From an uncultured Lachnospiraceae bacterium (GTDB taxonomy: Bacteria; Bacillota; Clostridia; Lachnospirales; Lachnospiraceae): DNA of 32,751 nt. Location: positions 1-32,751 of the forward strand of contig CALWAW010000092.1 of NCBI GenBank assembly GCA_944375845.1, read 5' to 3'. Both the position numbers and the translations under genes were made by a program. Positions 1 through 7,382 of this stretch are shown one piece after another. How positions within the stretch are numbered: the stretch's first letter is position 1; each line of letters opens with the position of its first letter. A model generated the notes under the pieces. That model was not told where the DNA came from and did not search any database. It saw nothing but the letters and a program-made list of their open reading frames with translations.

Positions 1-357
1 GATAAAAATGGTCTGTGGTATGAACTGCAAGGAGATTATTATATCCCATGTCTTATCTTACCAGCCGAAAAAGAACAGCCTATTGGTTTGTGGGGACAGC
101 GGCACTTGCGGTATCTGAAAGAATACCGCCGAGCCACCTACATAACCTTGTTCACAAGCGGCAGACTGAACAATTACCTTGCTGACATCGACAGGCAGGC
201 GCAGGAACGCATGGAAAGGCTCACAGAGCAGATGAAACGGGTGCAGGGTATTACGGAGCAGTTAAAGGCGGAAAACGCTTTGGAATGGACACAGAGAATG
301 AATAACATACGGGCGTGTGCAAAGGAGATTGTAGAAAAGGAAATTATCTTTGCATAA
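1..357 (+). CDS. tnpV: TnpV-like transposon-encoded protein, 5' truncated by window edge
   Basis: The frame is open from the first base and ends at a TAA at 355-357, so the window holds the C-terminal 118 residues. The visible protein has the segment PIGLWGQRHLRYLKEYRR, then SGRLNNYLADID, then a C-terminal RMNNIRACAKEIV stretch. This matches TnpV, a small protein carried by Tn4451-type and related mobilizable elements of Clostridia; its role is not established. The natural start lies left of base 1, and the TTG at 88 is internal and not a start. It marks the right part of a mobile element whose recombinase is not in the window. The identification comes from memory of the family's conserved sequence and is fairly secure. 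Confidence 0.8.
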   Translation, partial: DKNGLWYELQGDYYIPCLILPAEKEQPIGLWGQRHLRYLKEYRRATYITLFTSGRLNNYLADIDRQAQERMERLTEQMKRVQGITEQLKAENALEWTQRMNNIRACAKEIVEKEIIFA

Positions 358-389
358 GTAGAGAGCGGTGGGGAGAAATCCCTGCCGCT
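355..389 (+). repeat. Hairpin repeat copy 1, just after tnpV
   Basis: The 10-mer TAAGTAGAGA (355-364, including the tnpV stop) leads into an 11-bp stem, arms 364-374 and 379-389, with a GAAA tetraloop. The stem contains two adjacent G-T pairs and no mismatch. There is no T-tract after it, so it is a poor intrinsic terminator. A related hairpin with the same 10-mer lies at 1603-1644. Confidence 0.55.
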
Positions 390-511
390 AATCATATTAA
401 GAAATCAGAAATACTTTTTAACCAGTTGTGTTCTGAAATCAACCGACTATCGCACATTCATTGAAACTATGTAGTTTAAATAGCAAAAAGCCCTTGTTAT
501 CACCAGTTGCG

Positions 512-560
512 CTATTGTTAATCTGCATTGCTTGCCATACAATAGTTATCGTGCTATTTT
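512..560 (+). promoter_or_regulatory. Putative promoter and operator of the XRE regulator
   Basis: TTGCCA (532-537) and TATTTT (555-560) are separated by 17 bp, and a TG at 552-553 gives an extended -10. A 7-bp inverted repeat, CTATTGT (512-518) and ACAATAG (539-545), brackets the -35, and a further CTATT half-site (554-558) overlaps the -10. This placement would suit autorepression by the XRE protein encoded just downstream. The promoter elements are seen; binding is inferred. Confidence 0.45.
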
Positions 561-591
561 TGACTTATCAAATCCAAGGAGGAAACACATA

Positions 592-1020
592 ATGTTAAGT
601 GAAAATCTAAAAGCTTTAAGAAAGCAAAAAGGCTTTTCGCAGGAAGAACTAGCAGCCAGACTTCATGTAGCCAGACAGACAATCTCTAAATGGGAAAAAA
701 ATTTATCCGTTCCTGATGCGGTTACTTTAATTCGTCTGGCTGAGATATTAGAGGTATCTGTCAGCGAATTGTTAGGAGAGAAAATTGAAAATGAAAATGT
801 TACCAGCGATGTTGCAGCGCAGCTATCCAGAATAAATGAGCAGCTTGCAATTAAAAACCGTCGCTCACGCCGTATTTGGAAAATTATTGTCATTATACTA
901 GCGGCAATCGTTCTGATAAACATTTTTATTGCTATCTTCTTTAGCATTCCAAACCTCGATAACGGTACTCAGAATAACCCGCCGGTAGTAACTGACGAAA
1001 CGATAATCGTAGACGAATAA
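592..1020 (+). CDS. XRE-family transcriptional regulator with C-terminal membrane anchor
   Basis: A 142-residue protein. Residues 6-60 form a Cro/CI-type helix-turn-helix (KALRKQKGFSQEELA, then ARQTISKWEKN). A charged linker follows, and one strongly hydrophobic membrane segment lies at about 95-118, leaving a short 24-residue tail outside. The ATG at 592 is chosen because AAGGAGG lies at 576-582; an upstream in-frame extension to 532 would read through the promoter. XRE proteins with one transmembrane helix are common in Clostridia, and their signals are mostly unknown. The neighbours are mobile-element debris, so it may control element functions or be leftover cargo. The DNA-binding call is secure; the target is unknown. 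Confidence 0.8.
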   Translation: MLSENLKALRKQKGFSQEELAARLHVARQTISKWEKNLSVPDAVTLIRLAEILEVSVSELLGEKIENENVTSDVAAQLSRINEQLAIKNRRSRRIWKIIVIILAAIVLINIFIAIFFSIPNLDNGTQNNPPVVTDETIIVDE

Positions 1021-1092
1021 AGTTGCTAAAAAACATGCAGCTATATGTATATGCCGCCGCATGGGTAATACCATAGCAGCGGTGTTTTGTGC

Positions 1093-1404
1093 CTATCGGC
1101 TGTCTCTGTCAAAGGGTTTCTTTCTCTGTCTTGGCTGGTTTCTCTGCTTGCCCTCCGCCTGAAGCTGGCGCAGGCGTTTCAATACGCTCTCCCGTTCAGG
1201 CGGCTTTGCCTGCTCTTTTTGGGCGGGTTTTCATTTTTCCCTGACCTGCCGCTTCCATGCGGCAAGGTCACGATTGTACTGCTCCACAACAGCCTCCGCC
1301 TTGCGGTAGGTTGCCATGAACGCCTGCACATCGGGATAACCGTCCTCTTTCAGAACATCGGGCAGTTTATCCGGCTTTTCAGCGATTTCCTTTTCTGTCC
1401 GCTG
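1093..1404 (-). pseudogene. Remnant of a MobA/MobL-type relaxase C-terminus, with in-frame stop
   Basis: On the minus strand one frame reads QRTEKEIAEKPDKLPDVLKE, then YPDVQAFMATYRKAE, then YNRDLAAWKRQVREK. A TGA follows at 1233-1231, and the same frame then continues PPERESVLKRLRQLQAEG to a TAG at 1095-1093. The composition and motifs resemble the charged C-terminal tail of MobA/MobL plasmid and transposon relaxases of Clostridia. No start and no catalytic N-terminal domain are present; the frame is closed by a TGA at 1428-1426 upstream. The piece therefore looks like debris of a mobilizable element. The same-strand continuity across the stop is seen; the family name is from recall. Confidence 0.5.
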
Positions 1405-1558
1405 TATGGGGCGGTAACAAGCCTTTCATTTATGAAGTGGAAAAAATTGATGGGTGTTTCAAAATCCATATCAATTACTAAGAGATAAAATCTCAGATTT
1501 GGACAATTGCTGTTTATTCCCGTATATTGCCGCTGGCAGACTGAAAATAATGTAACAA

Positions 1559-1603
1559 AAACCCCTTTGGGCTCACTTTACTCTGTGCCTGGAGGGGCTT
1601 TTT
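1559..1603 (+). terminator. Terminator-like hairpin in the mobile debris
   Basis: CCCCT (1562-1566) pairs with AGGGG (1593-1597), with inner GG/CC and CAC/GTG pairs, followed by TTTTT at 1599-1603. There is no intact gene upstream on the plus strand for it to serve. Confidence 0.45.
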
Positions 1604-1644
1604 AAGTAGAGAATAGTGGGAGCGGGCGCGATAACGCTGCCGCT
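1603..1644 (+). repeat. Hairpin repeat copy 2
   Basis: TAAGTAGAGA (1603-1612) is identical to 355-364 and is again followed by a hairpin, arms 1615-1624 and 1635-1644, with one G-G mismatch and one G-T pair. The stem sequences differ from copy 1 yet keep pairing, which suggests a conserved RNA or DNA structure. Confidence 0.5.
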
Positions 1645-1706
1645 GTGATTATTCCGCAGGGCGACGATACACAACATTAAAACTGGATGATTCCAGATAC
1701 CCATGA

Positions 1707-1712
1707 TATAAT
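1707..1712 (+). promoter_or_regulatory. -10 box of the HipA-like gene
   Basis: A perfect TATAAT lies 22 bp upstream of the start codon. At 17 bp further up only a poor -35 (TGGATG, 1684-1689) is found, so strength is uncertain. Confidence 0.4.
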
Positions 1713-1734
1713 AAGAAGGCGAGGTGATAAATCC

Positions 1735-2850
1735 ATGAAGAATAGAATCACATACGAGATCATGCACGCAGACCGCTGCGCAGCCTCAATCAATACGTCC
1801 GGGATCGCTTCGGTTTATGAGGAAGCATATATGCCCTATGCGCTGTATCTGGAGACGGGGAACGATTTTGATACCTGTATGAACAATCTTCAGAATTTTT
1901 ACGCATGGTGCTCCGGCAGGATTCTGACTCTGGACAGGACGTATGCCAAGCAGATCTTGAACAGCGCCGGGATCAGCCAGGCCGTTACAGACAAGGACAG
2001 GGCAGAGATTGCGATTTCCTATAGATGCGCGTCCGTTACAGACGTCTTTTGGGTCAGAACCCAGGGTGAGCCGGTGCAGTTTTCTCAGGTGAATCTTTAT
2101 GAAAACCACCTCAGCAATGTGTTCATGGACATCTCCCTCCGGGGCAGACAGTACACCGTAGAAAATCAGGAGCTTGCGCGGGATATCTCCACATCGGGAG
2201 TGTTTCCAAAGGCCTGGAAGCGTGTCGGAAACGGATTCCGGCTTTTGAAGGACGGAGAAGCACAGGCAGTCAAAAGAGAATTATTGGCCAGCAGGATATG
2301 CCGCTGCTTTAAGGTGGAGCAGGTGCTTTATGAGCCGGACACGTTTGATGGAGAGCTGGTGAGCTCGTGCGAAAATCTTACTTCCAGGGAGTATTCCATT
2401 GCGACGATGGAGGCCCTTGCGATATGGCTGGCAAACCATGAAAGAGACCGGAAGCAGTTTGTCCTCTCTCTGGACGAATATGGATACTATATGATGAATA
2501 TAATCGACTATCTCGTCGGGAATACTGACCGGCATTGGGGAAACTGGGGGGTTTTGGTCAAAAACCAGACGAATCGGCCGGTTTCCCTCCATAAGCTCAT
2601 GGACTTTAATCAGTCCTTTTCGGCTTATGACACGATCGAGGGGGCGAATTGCCTGACAGAGCTGTTTTTTGGAAACCGCATGACCCAGAAAGAAGCGGCT
2701 CTGAAGGCAGTTTCCAGAGTGGGACTTAACCAGCTTCAGAATATAGAAAACGATCTGTTCCGTGAGCTTCCGGAGTATTACCAGATGTTCCAGGCGAGGC
2801 TTGCGCTGCTTCAGAAGGCAGCAGGGCAGAAGGGAAAGAGGAGTAATTAA
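1735..2850 (+). CDS. HipA-like serine/threonine kinase-fold protein
   Basis: A 371-residue protein. The first 155 residues are a domain without a known name, containing SYRCASVTDVFWVR and VNLYENHLSNVFMDISLRG. From about 157 a HipA-like kinase core begins: FPKAW, the N-lobe lysine K172 in RLLKDG, E182, the catalytic loop GNTDRHWGNWG (262-272, D265 and N270), and the metal-binding MDFNQSF (289-295, D290). All catalytic positions are kept, so it is probably an active kinase. Substrate and effect are unknown. ATG 1735 is chosen for the GGCGAGGTGA ribosome site at 1719-1728. No small HipB-type antitoxin adjoins it; the nearest XRE gene is 714 bp upstream, behind broken relaxase DNA. Many Lachnospiraceae carry similar orphan proteins near mobile DNA. 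Confidence 0.65.
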   Translation: MKNRITYEIMHADRCAASINTSGIASVYEEAYMPYALYLETGNDFDTCMNNLQNFYAWCSGRILTLDRTYAKQILNSAGISQAVTDKDRAEIAISYRCASVTDVFWVRTQGEPVQFSQVNLYENHLSNVFMDISLRGRQYTVENQELARDISTSGVFPKAWKRVGNGFRLLKDGEAQAVKRELLASRICRCFKVEQVLYEPDTFDGELVSSCENLTSREYSIATMEALAIWLANHERDRKQFVLSLDEYGYYMMNIIDYLVGNTDRHWGNWGVLVKNQTNRPVSLHKLMDFNQSFSAYDTIEGANCLTELFFGNRMTQKEAALKAVSRVGLNQLQNIENDLFRELPEYYQMFQARLALLQKAAGQKGKRSN

Positions 2851-2852
2851 CC

Positions 2853-2881
2853 TGTAAAATCTTTCCCATCCATGGTATACT
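2853..2881 (+). promoter_or_regulatory. Putative promoter of the zf-HC2 gene and polA
   Basis: TGTAAA (2853-2858), 17 bp, then TATACT (2876-2881) with an extended TGG ahead of the -10. The -35 is weak. Confidence 0.45.
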
Positions 2882-2911
2882 AGTTAGCAGGTATCGAAGG
2901 GAGGGATTCTC

Positions 2912-3274
2912 ATGAACCAGTGCATGGAGATCCAGGCCAGGATCCCGGATTATATCGAAGGGAACCTTTCGCCGGACGAGCTTGAGGAATTTATCACCCA
3001 TATCGAAAGCTGTGATGAATGCAAGGAAGAGCTGAACATTTATTACACCATTTACCTGGGGCTTTTGCAGCTCGATCATGAGGACAGGGATATCAAGGAA
3101 TTGAACGACCTGGACGGAGCTTTGGCGGAGGAGCTGTGCCAGTCGGAGCTTTTCATCAGGCGCCGTCATTTCTGGCAGGGCTTCCGCTATGTGATCTACA
3201 CGACGGCCTTCTGGTGCGTGGTGGTATCCGTTCTTTTTGAACTGCGGCTGCTTTGCGACGCGGGAATCCTATAG
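2912..3274 (+). CDS. Zinc-finger (zf-HC2) anti-sigma-like membrane protein
   Basis: A 120-residue protein with an N-terminal ZAS/zf-HC2 motif: C4, then H30, C34 and C37 in HxxxCxxC. A middle helical region with acidic stretches follows, then one membrane segment at about 92-109. Such proteins usually hold a sigma factor inactive through the zinc-binding domain at the cytoplasmic face. No sigma factor gene lies beside it, so the partner is unknown, or it may be a membrane protein of other use. It ends 14 bp ahead of polA and is likely co-transcribed with it. A strong AAGGGAGGG site supports the start. Confidence 0.7.
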   Translation: MNQCMEIQARIPDYIEGNLSPDELEEFITHIESCDECKEELNIYYTIYLGLLQLDHEDRDIKELNDLDGALAEELCQSELFIRRRHFWQGFRYVIYTTAFWCVVVSVLFELRLLCDAGIL

Positions 3275-3288
3275 AGCAGGAGGACAGA

Positions 3289-5931
3289 ATGAGAGAGAAG
3301 ATCGTACTCATTGACGGATACAGCATACTGAGCAGGGCCTTTTACGGGATCCACGCCAGCATGACAAATTTTGAGGGGCTTCATACCAACGCCATTTACG
3401 GCTTTTTAAATATCATGTTCAAGATCATGGACGAGGAGGCGCCCGATTATCTGGCGGTGGCCTTTGACGTGAAGGCGCCCACCTTCCGCCACAGGCTTTA
3501 CGACGCCTACAAGGGAACCAGAAAGGGGATGCCCGAGGAGCTGACCGAGCAGGTGCCGGTGTTAAAGGAGCTCCTTAAGGCCATGGGAATCCGGACGGCG
3601 GAGCTTTCCGGCTACGAGGCCGACGATATCCTCGGCACCCTTTCCTCAAGGTGCGAGAGAGAGGGCCTTTTTGTGGTGCTGGTCTCCGGAGACAGGGACA
3701 TGCTCCAGCTGGCGGGAAGGAACGTAAAGATCCGCATCCCCAAAACAAAAGGGGGCTCTGCGGTGGTGGAGGACTATCTGGAGGCCGACGTGGTGGAACG
3801 GCTGGGGGTTACTCCGGCTGAGTTCATCGACGTGAAGGCGCTGATGGGCGATTCCTCCGATAATATCCCCGGCGTCGCGGGCATCGGGGAAAAGACGGCC
3901 TACAGCCTGATCCGGGAATATCACAGCCTGGAGGGGGTTTATGAAAACCTGGAGAGCGTAAAGCCGGAGCGGGCGAAAAAAGCCCTGGCGGCGGGGCGGG
4001 AATCGGCGGAGCTTTCAAGAAGGCTGGCGCTCATCGACAGGAACTGCCCCGTGGAGTTTTCCCTTGATGAGGCACGTCTTGGAAACGTCTTTACCGGCGA
4101 GGCCTACGGCATCTTAAAGCGGCTGGAGCTTAAGAGCATCCTGAACCGGTTCCCCTCTCCGGCGCAGACGGAAAAGGGCGCGGAATCCTCCTTCGTCCTT
4201 CTGGAGGACGAAAAACAGGCAGAGGCCGTCGTGGAGCAGGCCCTGGGAGCACAGACCGTGGGCTTTCAGCTTCTTCTGGACGGCGGCAGGACGGCGGGGC
4301 TTGCCCTGGCCTGCGGCGGTGATGAGGCGTTCGTGCTGCGAACGGGAAAGGGGCTTACGGAAGACATTCTTGAAAAATACGCAAGGCGTCTGGCACTTCG
4401 CGGAAAAAATACCTGGGTCATGGATTTGAAGGCCATGCTTCCGGTGCTTGAAATCGACGAGGCAGAGGGCCTTCTGGACGCGGGCGTGGCCGCCTATCTT
4501 CTGAATCCTCTAAAGAGCGGCTATGCTTACGACGGACTGGCGGCGGAGCATCTGGGCCTTACGATCCCCTCGCGGGAGGACCTTCTGGGAAAGAGCTCCT
4601 TCGGGGAGGCCTTTGATCAGAAGCCCGGCGAGGCCCTCGCCTGCGGAGGCTATATGGCGCGCACCGCCTGCGGGGCGGGCCCCATCCTCCTTGAGAAGCT
4701 TAGAAAGCAGGGGATGGAGGAGCTTTTCTTAAAGATCGAGATGCCTCTGATTTACAGCCTCTTTCACATGGAGCAGGCGGGAATCGCGGTGCGCCGGGAG
4801 GCACTGGCGCAGTACGGCGAAAAGCTGGGGGAGCGGATCGGCGTCCTGGAGCAGGAGATTTACGGGCTCTCGGGCGAGACCTTCAACATCAATTCGCCGA
4901 AGCAGCTGGGCGTGATCCTTTTTGAGAAATTAAAGCTTCCCTACGGGAAAAAGACAAAGACCGGCTATTCCACCTCGGCGGATATTCTGGAAAAGCTGGC
5001 GCCGGAGCATCCGCTGGTGTCAAAGATTCTGGAATACAGGCAGCTGGCGAAGCTCAAATCCACCTATGCCGACGGGCTGGCGGCCTACATCGGGCCCGAC
5101 GGGCGTATTCACGGAAAATTCAATCAGACCATAACGGCCACGGGGCGGATCAGCAGCACGGAGCCGAACCTTCAGAATATTCCGGTGCGCATGGAGCTGG
5201 GACGGGAGATCAGAAAGGTGTTCGTTCCCGCCGAGGGATTTATTTTCGTGGACGCGGATTATTCTCAGATCGAGCTTCGGGTGCTGGCCCACATGTCGGG
5301 GGACGTCCGACTGATCGAGGCCTACCATAAGGCCCAGGATATTCACCGGATCACGGCCTCCCAGGTGTTCCACATCCCCTTTGAGCAGGTGACGGCGGCG
5401 GAGAGGCGGAACGCCAAGGCCGTGAACTTCGGAATCGTATACGGAATCAGCGCCTTCGGCTTAAGCGAGGATTTAAGCATCAGCAGAAAAGAGGCTCTGG
5501 ATTATATCAATCAGTATTTTGAGACCTATCCCGGGGTCAAGGCCTTCCTGGACGGACTCATCGCGGAGGCGAAGGAAAAAGGCTTTGTCACCACCCTTTA
5601 CGGGCGGAAGCGGCCGGTGCCGGAGCTTTCCTCCTCCAACTTTGCCCAGAGGAGTTTTGGAGAGCGGGTGGCCATGAACAGCCCCATCCAGGGGACGGCC
5701 GCCGATATTATGAAGATCGCCATGGTGGGAGTGGACAGAAGGCTGCGCCGGGAGGGCCTTAAGTCCCGCCTGATTTTACAGATCCACGACGAGCTCCTTG
5801 TGGAGGCGGCCCTGGACGAGGTGGAAGCGGTCAAGGCCATTCTAAAAGAAGAGATGGACGGGGCCGCCAGCCTTTCGGTGCCCCTTGAGGTGGATATGAA
5901 CGTGGGAGAAAGCTGGTTCGAGACAAAATGA
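3289..5931 (+). CDS. polA: DNA polymerase I
   Basis: An 880-residue family A polymerase for Okazaki-fragment maturation and repair. The N-terminal 290 residues are the 5'-3' exonuclease (FLAP) domain, beginning with the metal-binding IDGYS. A middle 3'-5' exonuclease-like domain appears inactive: where E. coli has the FDTETD acidic motif this protein reads VGFQLLLDGG. The polymerase domain holds motif A (DYSQIELR, D657), motif B (RRNAKAVNFG, K710) and motif C (IHDELLVE, D834). ATG 3289 is chosen for AGGAGG just upstream; an earlier in-frame start would overlap the zf-HC2 gene. The stop overlaps the coaE start by 4 bp, indicating translational coupling. Confidence 0.97.
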   Translation: MREKIVLIDGYSILSRAFYGIHASMTNFEGLHTNAIYGFLNIMFKIMDEEAPDYLAVAFDVKAPTFRHRLYDAYKGTRKGMPEELTEQVPVLKELLKAMGIRTAELSGYEADDILGTLSSRCEREGLFVVLVSGDRDMLQLAGRNVKIRIPKTKGGSAVVEDYLEADVVERLGVTPAEFIDVKALMGDSSDNIPGVAGIGEKTAYSLIREYHSLEGVYENLESVKPERAKKALAAGRESAELSRRLALIDRNCPVEFSLDEARLGNVFTGEAYGILKRLELKSILNRFPSPAQTEKGAESSFVLLEDEKQAEAVVEQALGAQTVGFQLLLDGGRTAGLALACGGDEAFVLRTGKGLTEDILEKYARRLALRGKNTWVMDLKAMLPVLEIDEAEGLLDAGVAAYLLNPLKSGYAYDGLAAEHLGLTIPSREDLLGKSSFGEAFDQKPGEALACGGYMARTACGAGPILLEKLRKQGMEELFLKIEMPLIYSLFHMEQAGIAVRREALAQYGEKLGERIGVLEQEIYGLSGETFNINSPKQLGVILFEKLKLPYGKKTKTGYSTSADILEKLAPEHPLVSKILEYRQLAKLKSTYADGLAAYIGPDGRIHGKFNQTITATGRISSTEPNLQNIPVRMELGREIRKVFVPAEGFIFVDADYSQIELRVLAHMSGDVRLIEAYHKAQDIHRITASQVFHIPFEQVTAAERRNAKAVNFGIVYGISAFGLSEDLSISRKEALDYINQYFETYPGVKAFLDGLIAEAKEKGFVTTLYGRKRPVPELSSSNFAQRSFGERVAMNSPIQGTAADIMKIAMVGVDRRLRREGLKSRLILQIHDELLVEAALDEVEAVKAILKEEMDGAASLSVPLEVDMNVGESWFETK

Positions 5932-6530
5932 CGAAGAAAGCCATGAGGATCATCGGAGTGACGGGAGGGGTCGGAGCCGGGAAAAGCACGGTCCTTTCGA
6001 TCCTTCAAAAGGAATACGGAGCCAGGATAATCGAGATGGACGCGGTGGGGAAGGAGTTAATGGAGCCGGGAACATCCTGCTTTGAAGAGATCTGCCGGGC
6101 CTTCGGAAAGAGAATCCTTCTTCCGGAGGGAGGCCTTGACAGGAAAAAGCTGGCGGAGACGGTGTTTCGCGATGAAGCGGCGCTTGAGCGTCTTTCGGCT
6201 ATCATCCATCCGGCGGTGCGAAAAGAGGTGGAGGCGCGGCTTGCGGCCGCCGAAGGGGCGGGCGCTCCTCTTGCGGTGCTGGAGTCGGCCATTCTTCTGG
6301 AGGCGGGCTATAAAAGCCTCTGCACCCAGATCTGGTATGTGCGGGCGGACCGGGAAACCAGGATCAGGCGGCTTTCGGAGAGCCGCGGCTACTCCAGGGA
6401 AAAAAGCCTCTCCGTTATGGAGAACCAGAAAAGCGAGGAAGAATTTATGAAGGAGGCTGACGTGGTCGTTGACAACAGCGGCGGCCTTTCGCAGTTAAAA
6501 GAGCGCATTGCAGGAATCCTTCACCTGTGA
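5928..6530 (+). CDS. coaE: Dephospho-CoA kinase
   Basis: Last step of coenzyme A synthesis: it phosphorylates the 3'-OH of the dephospho-CoA ribose with ATP. The 200-residue protein has the Walker A GGVGAGKS (13-20), an early MDAVGKEL acidic motif, and the lid and C-terminal regions (LLEAGYKSLC, RLSESRGYSREKS) typical of CoaE. ATG 5928 overlaps the polA stop (ATGA); an internal ATG at 5943 gives a start nearer to the usual CoaE N-terminus and is also possible. The pairing of polA and coaE in one operon is common in Gram-positive bacteria. Confidence 0.95.
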   Translation: MTKKAMRIIGVTGGVGAGKSTVLSILQKEYGARIIEMDAVGKELMEPGTSCFEEICRAFGKRILLPEGGLDRKKLAETVFRDEAALERLSAIIHPAVRKEVEARLAAAEGAGAPLAVLESAILLEAGYKSLCTQIWYVRADRETRIRRLSESRGYSREKSLSVMENQKSEEEFMKEADVVVDNSGGLSQLKERIAGILHL

Positions 6531-6536
6531 TACAAT
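6508..6536 (+). promoter_or_regulatory. Putative promoter of the MBL-fold gene
   Basis: TTGCAG (6508-6513), 17 bp, TACAAT (6531-6536) with extended TGA. It lies over the end of coaE and gives a short leader to the start at 6569. Confidence 0.5.
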
Positions 6537-6568
6537 AAACCGGATGAAAAACGAAAGGGATGGACAGA

Positions 6569-7366
6569 ATGCGCTTCGCCAGCATTGCCAGCGGCAGCAG
6601 CGGAAACTGCATATATATAGGTACAGATCACACCCATATCCTGGTGGATGCGGGAATTTCCTCCAGAAGGATTGAGCAGGGGCTTTCGGAGCTGGGCGTG
6701 AAGCCCTCGGAGCTTTCCGGGATCCTCATCACCCACGAGCACTCCGATCATGTGGGAGGGCTGGGGGTTTTTTCCAGAAGGAACGAGGTTCCCATTTACA
6801 CCACGAAAGAGACCTTCGGCCAGATCCTGCGGTTTAAGAACCTTGGTCAGATCCCGGAGGACTTATACCGCGAGGTGATTCCGGACGAGGAATTTACCAT
6901 CGGCGATATGCGGATCTCTCCTTTTTCCATCGATCACGACGCAGCCAATCCCTGCGCCTACCGGGTGGATACGGAGCGGGCCTCGGCGGCGGTGGTCACG
7001 GACCTGGGAAATTACAGCCAGTACACGGTGAGCCATCTTCTGGGGCTGGACGCGGTGCTTCTGGAGGCGAACCACGACGTGCACATGCTGGAGGCGGGGC
7101 CCTACCCCTATTACCTGAAGCGCAGGATCATGGGGAACAAGGGCCATCTTTCCAACGATTCGGCGGGCCGCCTTCTGGGGGACATCCTCCACGACGGCTT
7201 CAAAAAGGCCCTTCTGGGGCATCTTTCCAGGGAGAACAATTACGCGGAGCTCGCCTACGAGACGGTGCGGCTGGAGGTGACCATGGGAGAGAACGCCTAT
7301 CAGGGCGCCGATTTCGATATTGCGGTCGCGGACCGGGATAAAATGTCCGAGGTTATCTACATATAA
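6569..7366 (+). CDS. YycJ/WalJ-type metallo-beta-lactamase-fold hydrolase
   Basis: A 265-residue protein with the metal-binding THEHSDH motif (H56, H58, D60, H61) and later ligand-bearing segments VVTDLGNYS, LEANHD and GHLSNDSAG. The opening SIASGSSGNC is typical of the YycJ/WalJ subfamily, cytoplasmic metal hydrolases linked in Bacillus to DNA repair or cell-wall and WalRK regulation; the substrate is uncertain. ATG 6569 is preferred to the one at 6560 because AAAGGGA (6554-6560) is correctly spaced only for 6569. It is not next to a walRK operon here. Fold and family are secure; the function is not. Confidence 0.85.
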   Translation: MRFASIASGSSGNCIYIGTDHTHILVDAGISSRRIEQGLSELGVKPSELSGILITHEHSDHVGGLGVFSRRNEVPIYTTKETFGQILRFKNLGQIPEDLYREVIPDEEFTIGDMRISPFSIDHDAANPCAYRVDTERASAAVVTDLGNYSQYTVSHLLGLDAVLLEANHDVHMLEAGPYPYYLKRRIMGNKGHLSNDSAGRLLGDILHDGFKKALLGHLSRENNYAELAYETVRLEVTMGENAYQGADFDIAVADRDKMSEVIYI

Positions 7367-7382
7367 AAGCGAGGAGACAGCT

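Larger units (their letters stand above)
1405..1734. other. Gene-free junction between mobile debris and the HipA-like gene
   Basis: No complete gene is visible. A short plus-strand frame ending at a TAA at 1474-1476 reads PFIYEVEKIDGCFKIHINY and looks like a true protein C-terminus cut off from its gene; the family is not recognised. A terminator-like hairpin (1559-1603) and a second copy of the TAAGTAGAGA hairpin (1603-1644) follow, then a -10 box for the next gene. The stretch has the mixed look of several ends of elements joined together. Confidence 0.45.

Noticed and set aside
1087-1488. Plus-strand 133-codon open frame in the left debris
   Set aside because: It lies opposite the relaxase remnant, has no ribosome site or recognisable motif, and its composition is that of an antisense frame.
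592-2850. XRE regulator and HipA-like kinase as a HipBA toxin-antitoxin pair
   Set aside because: 714 bp with broken relaxase sequence and a terminator separate them; the XRE protein has a membrane helix, unlike HipB, and lies too far for an operon.
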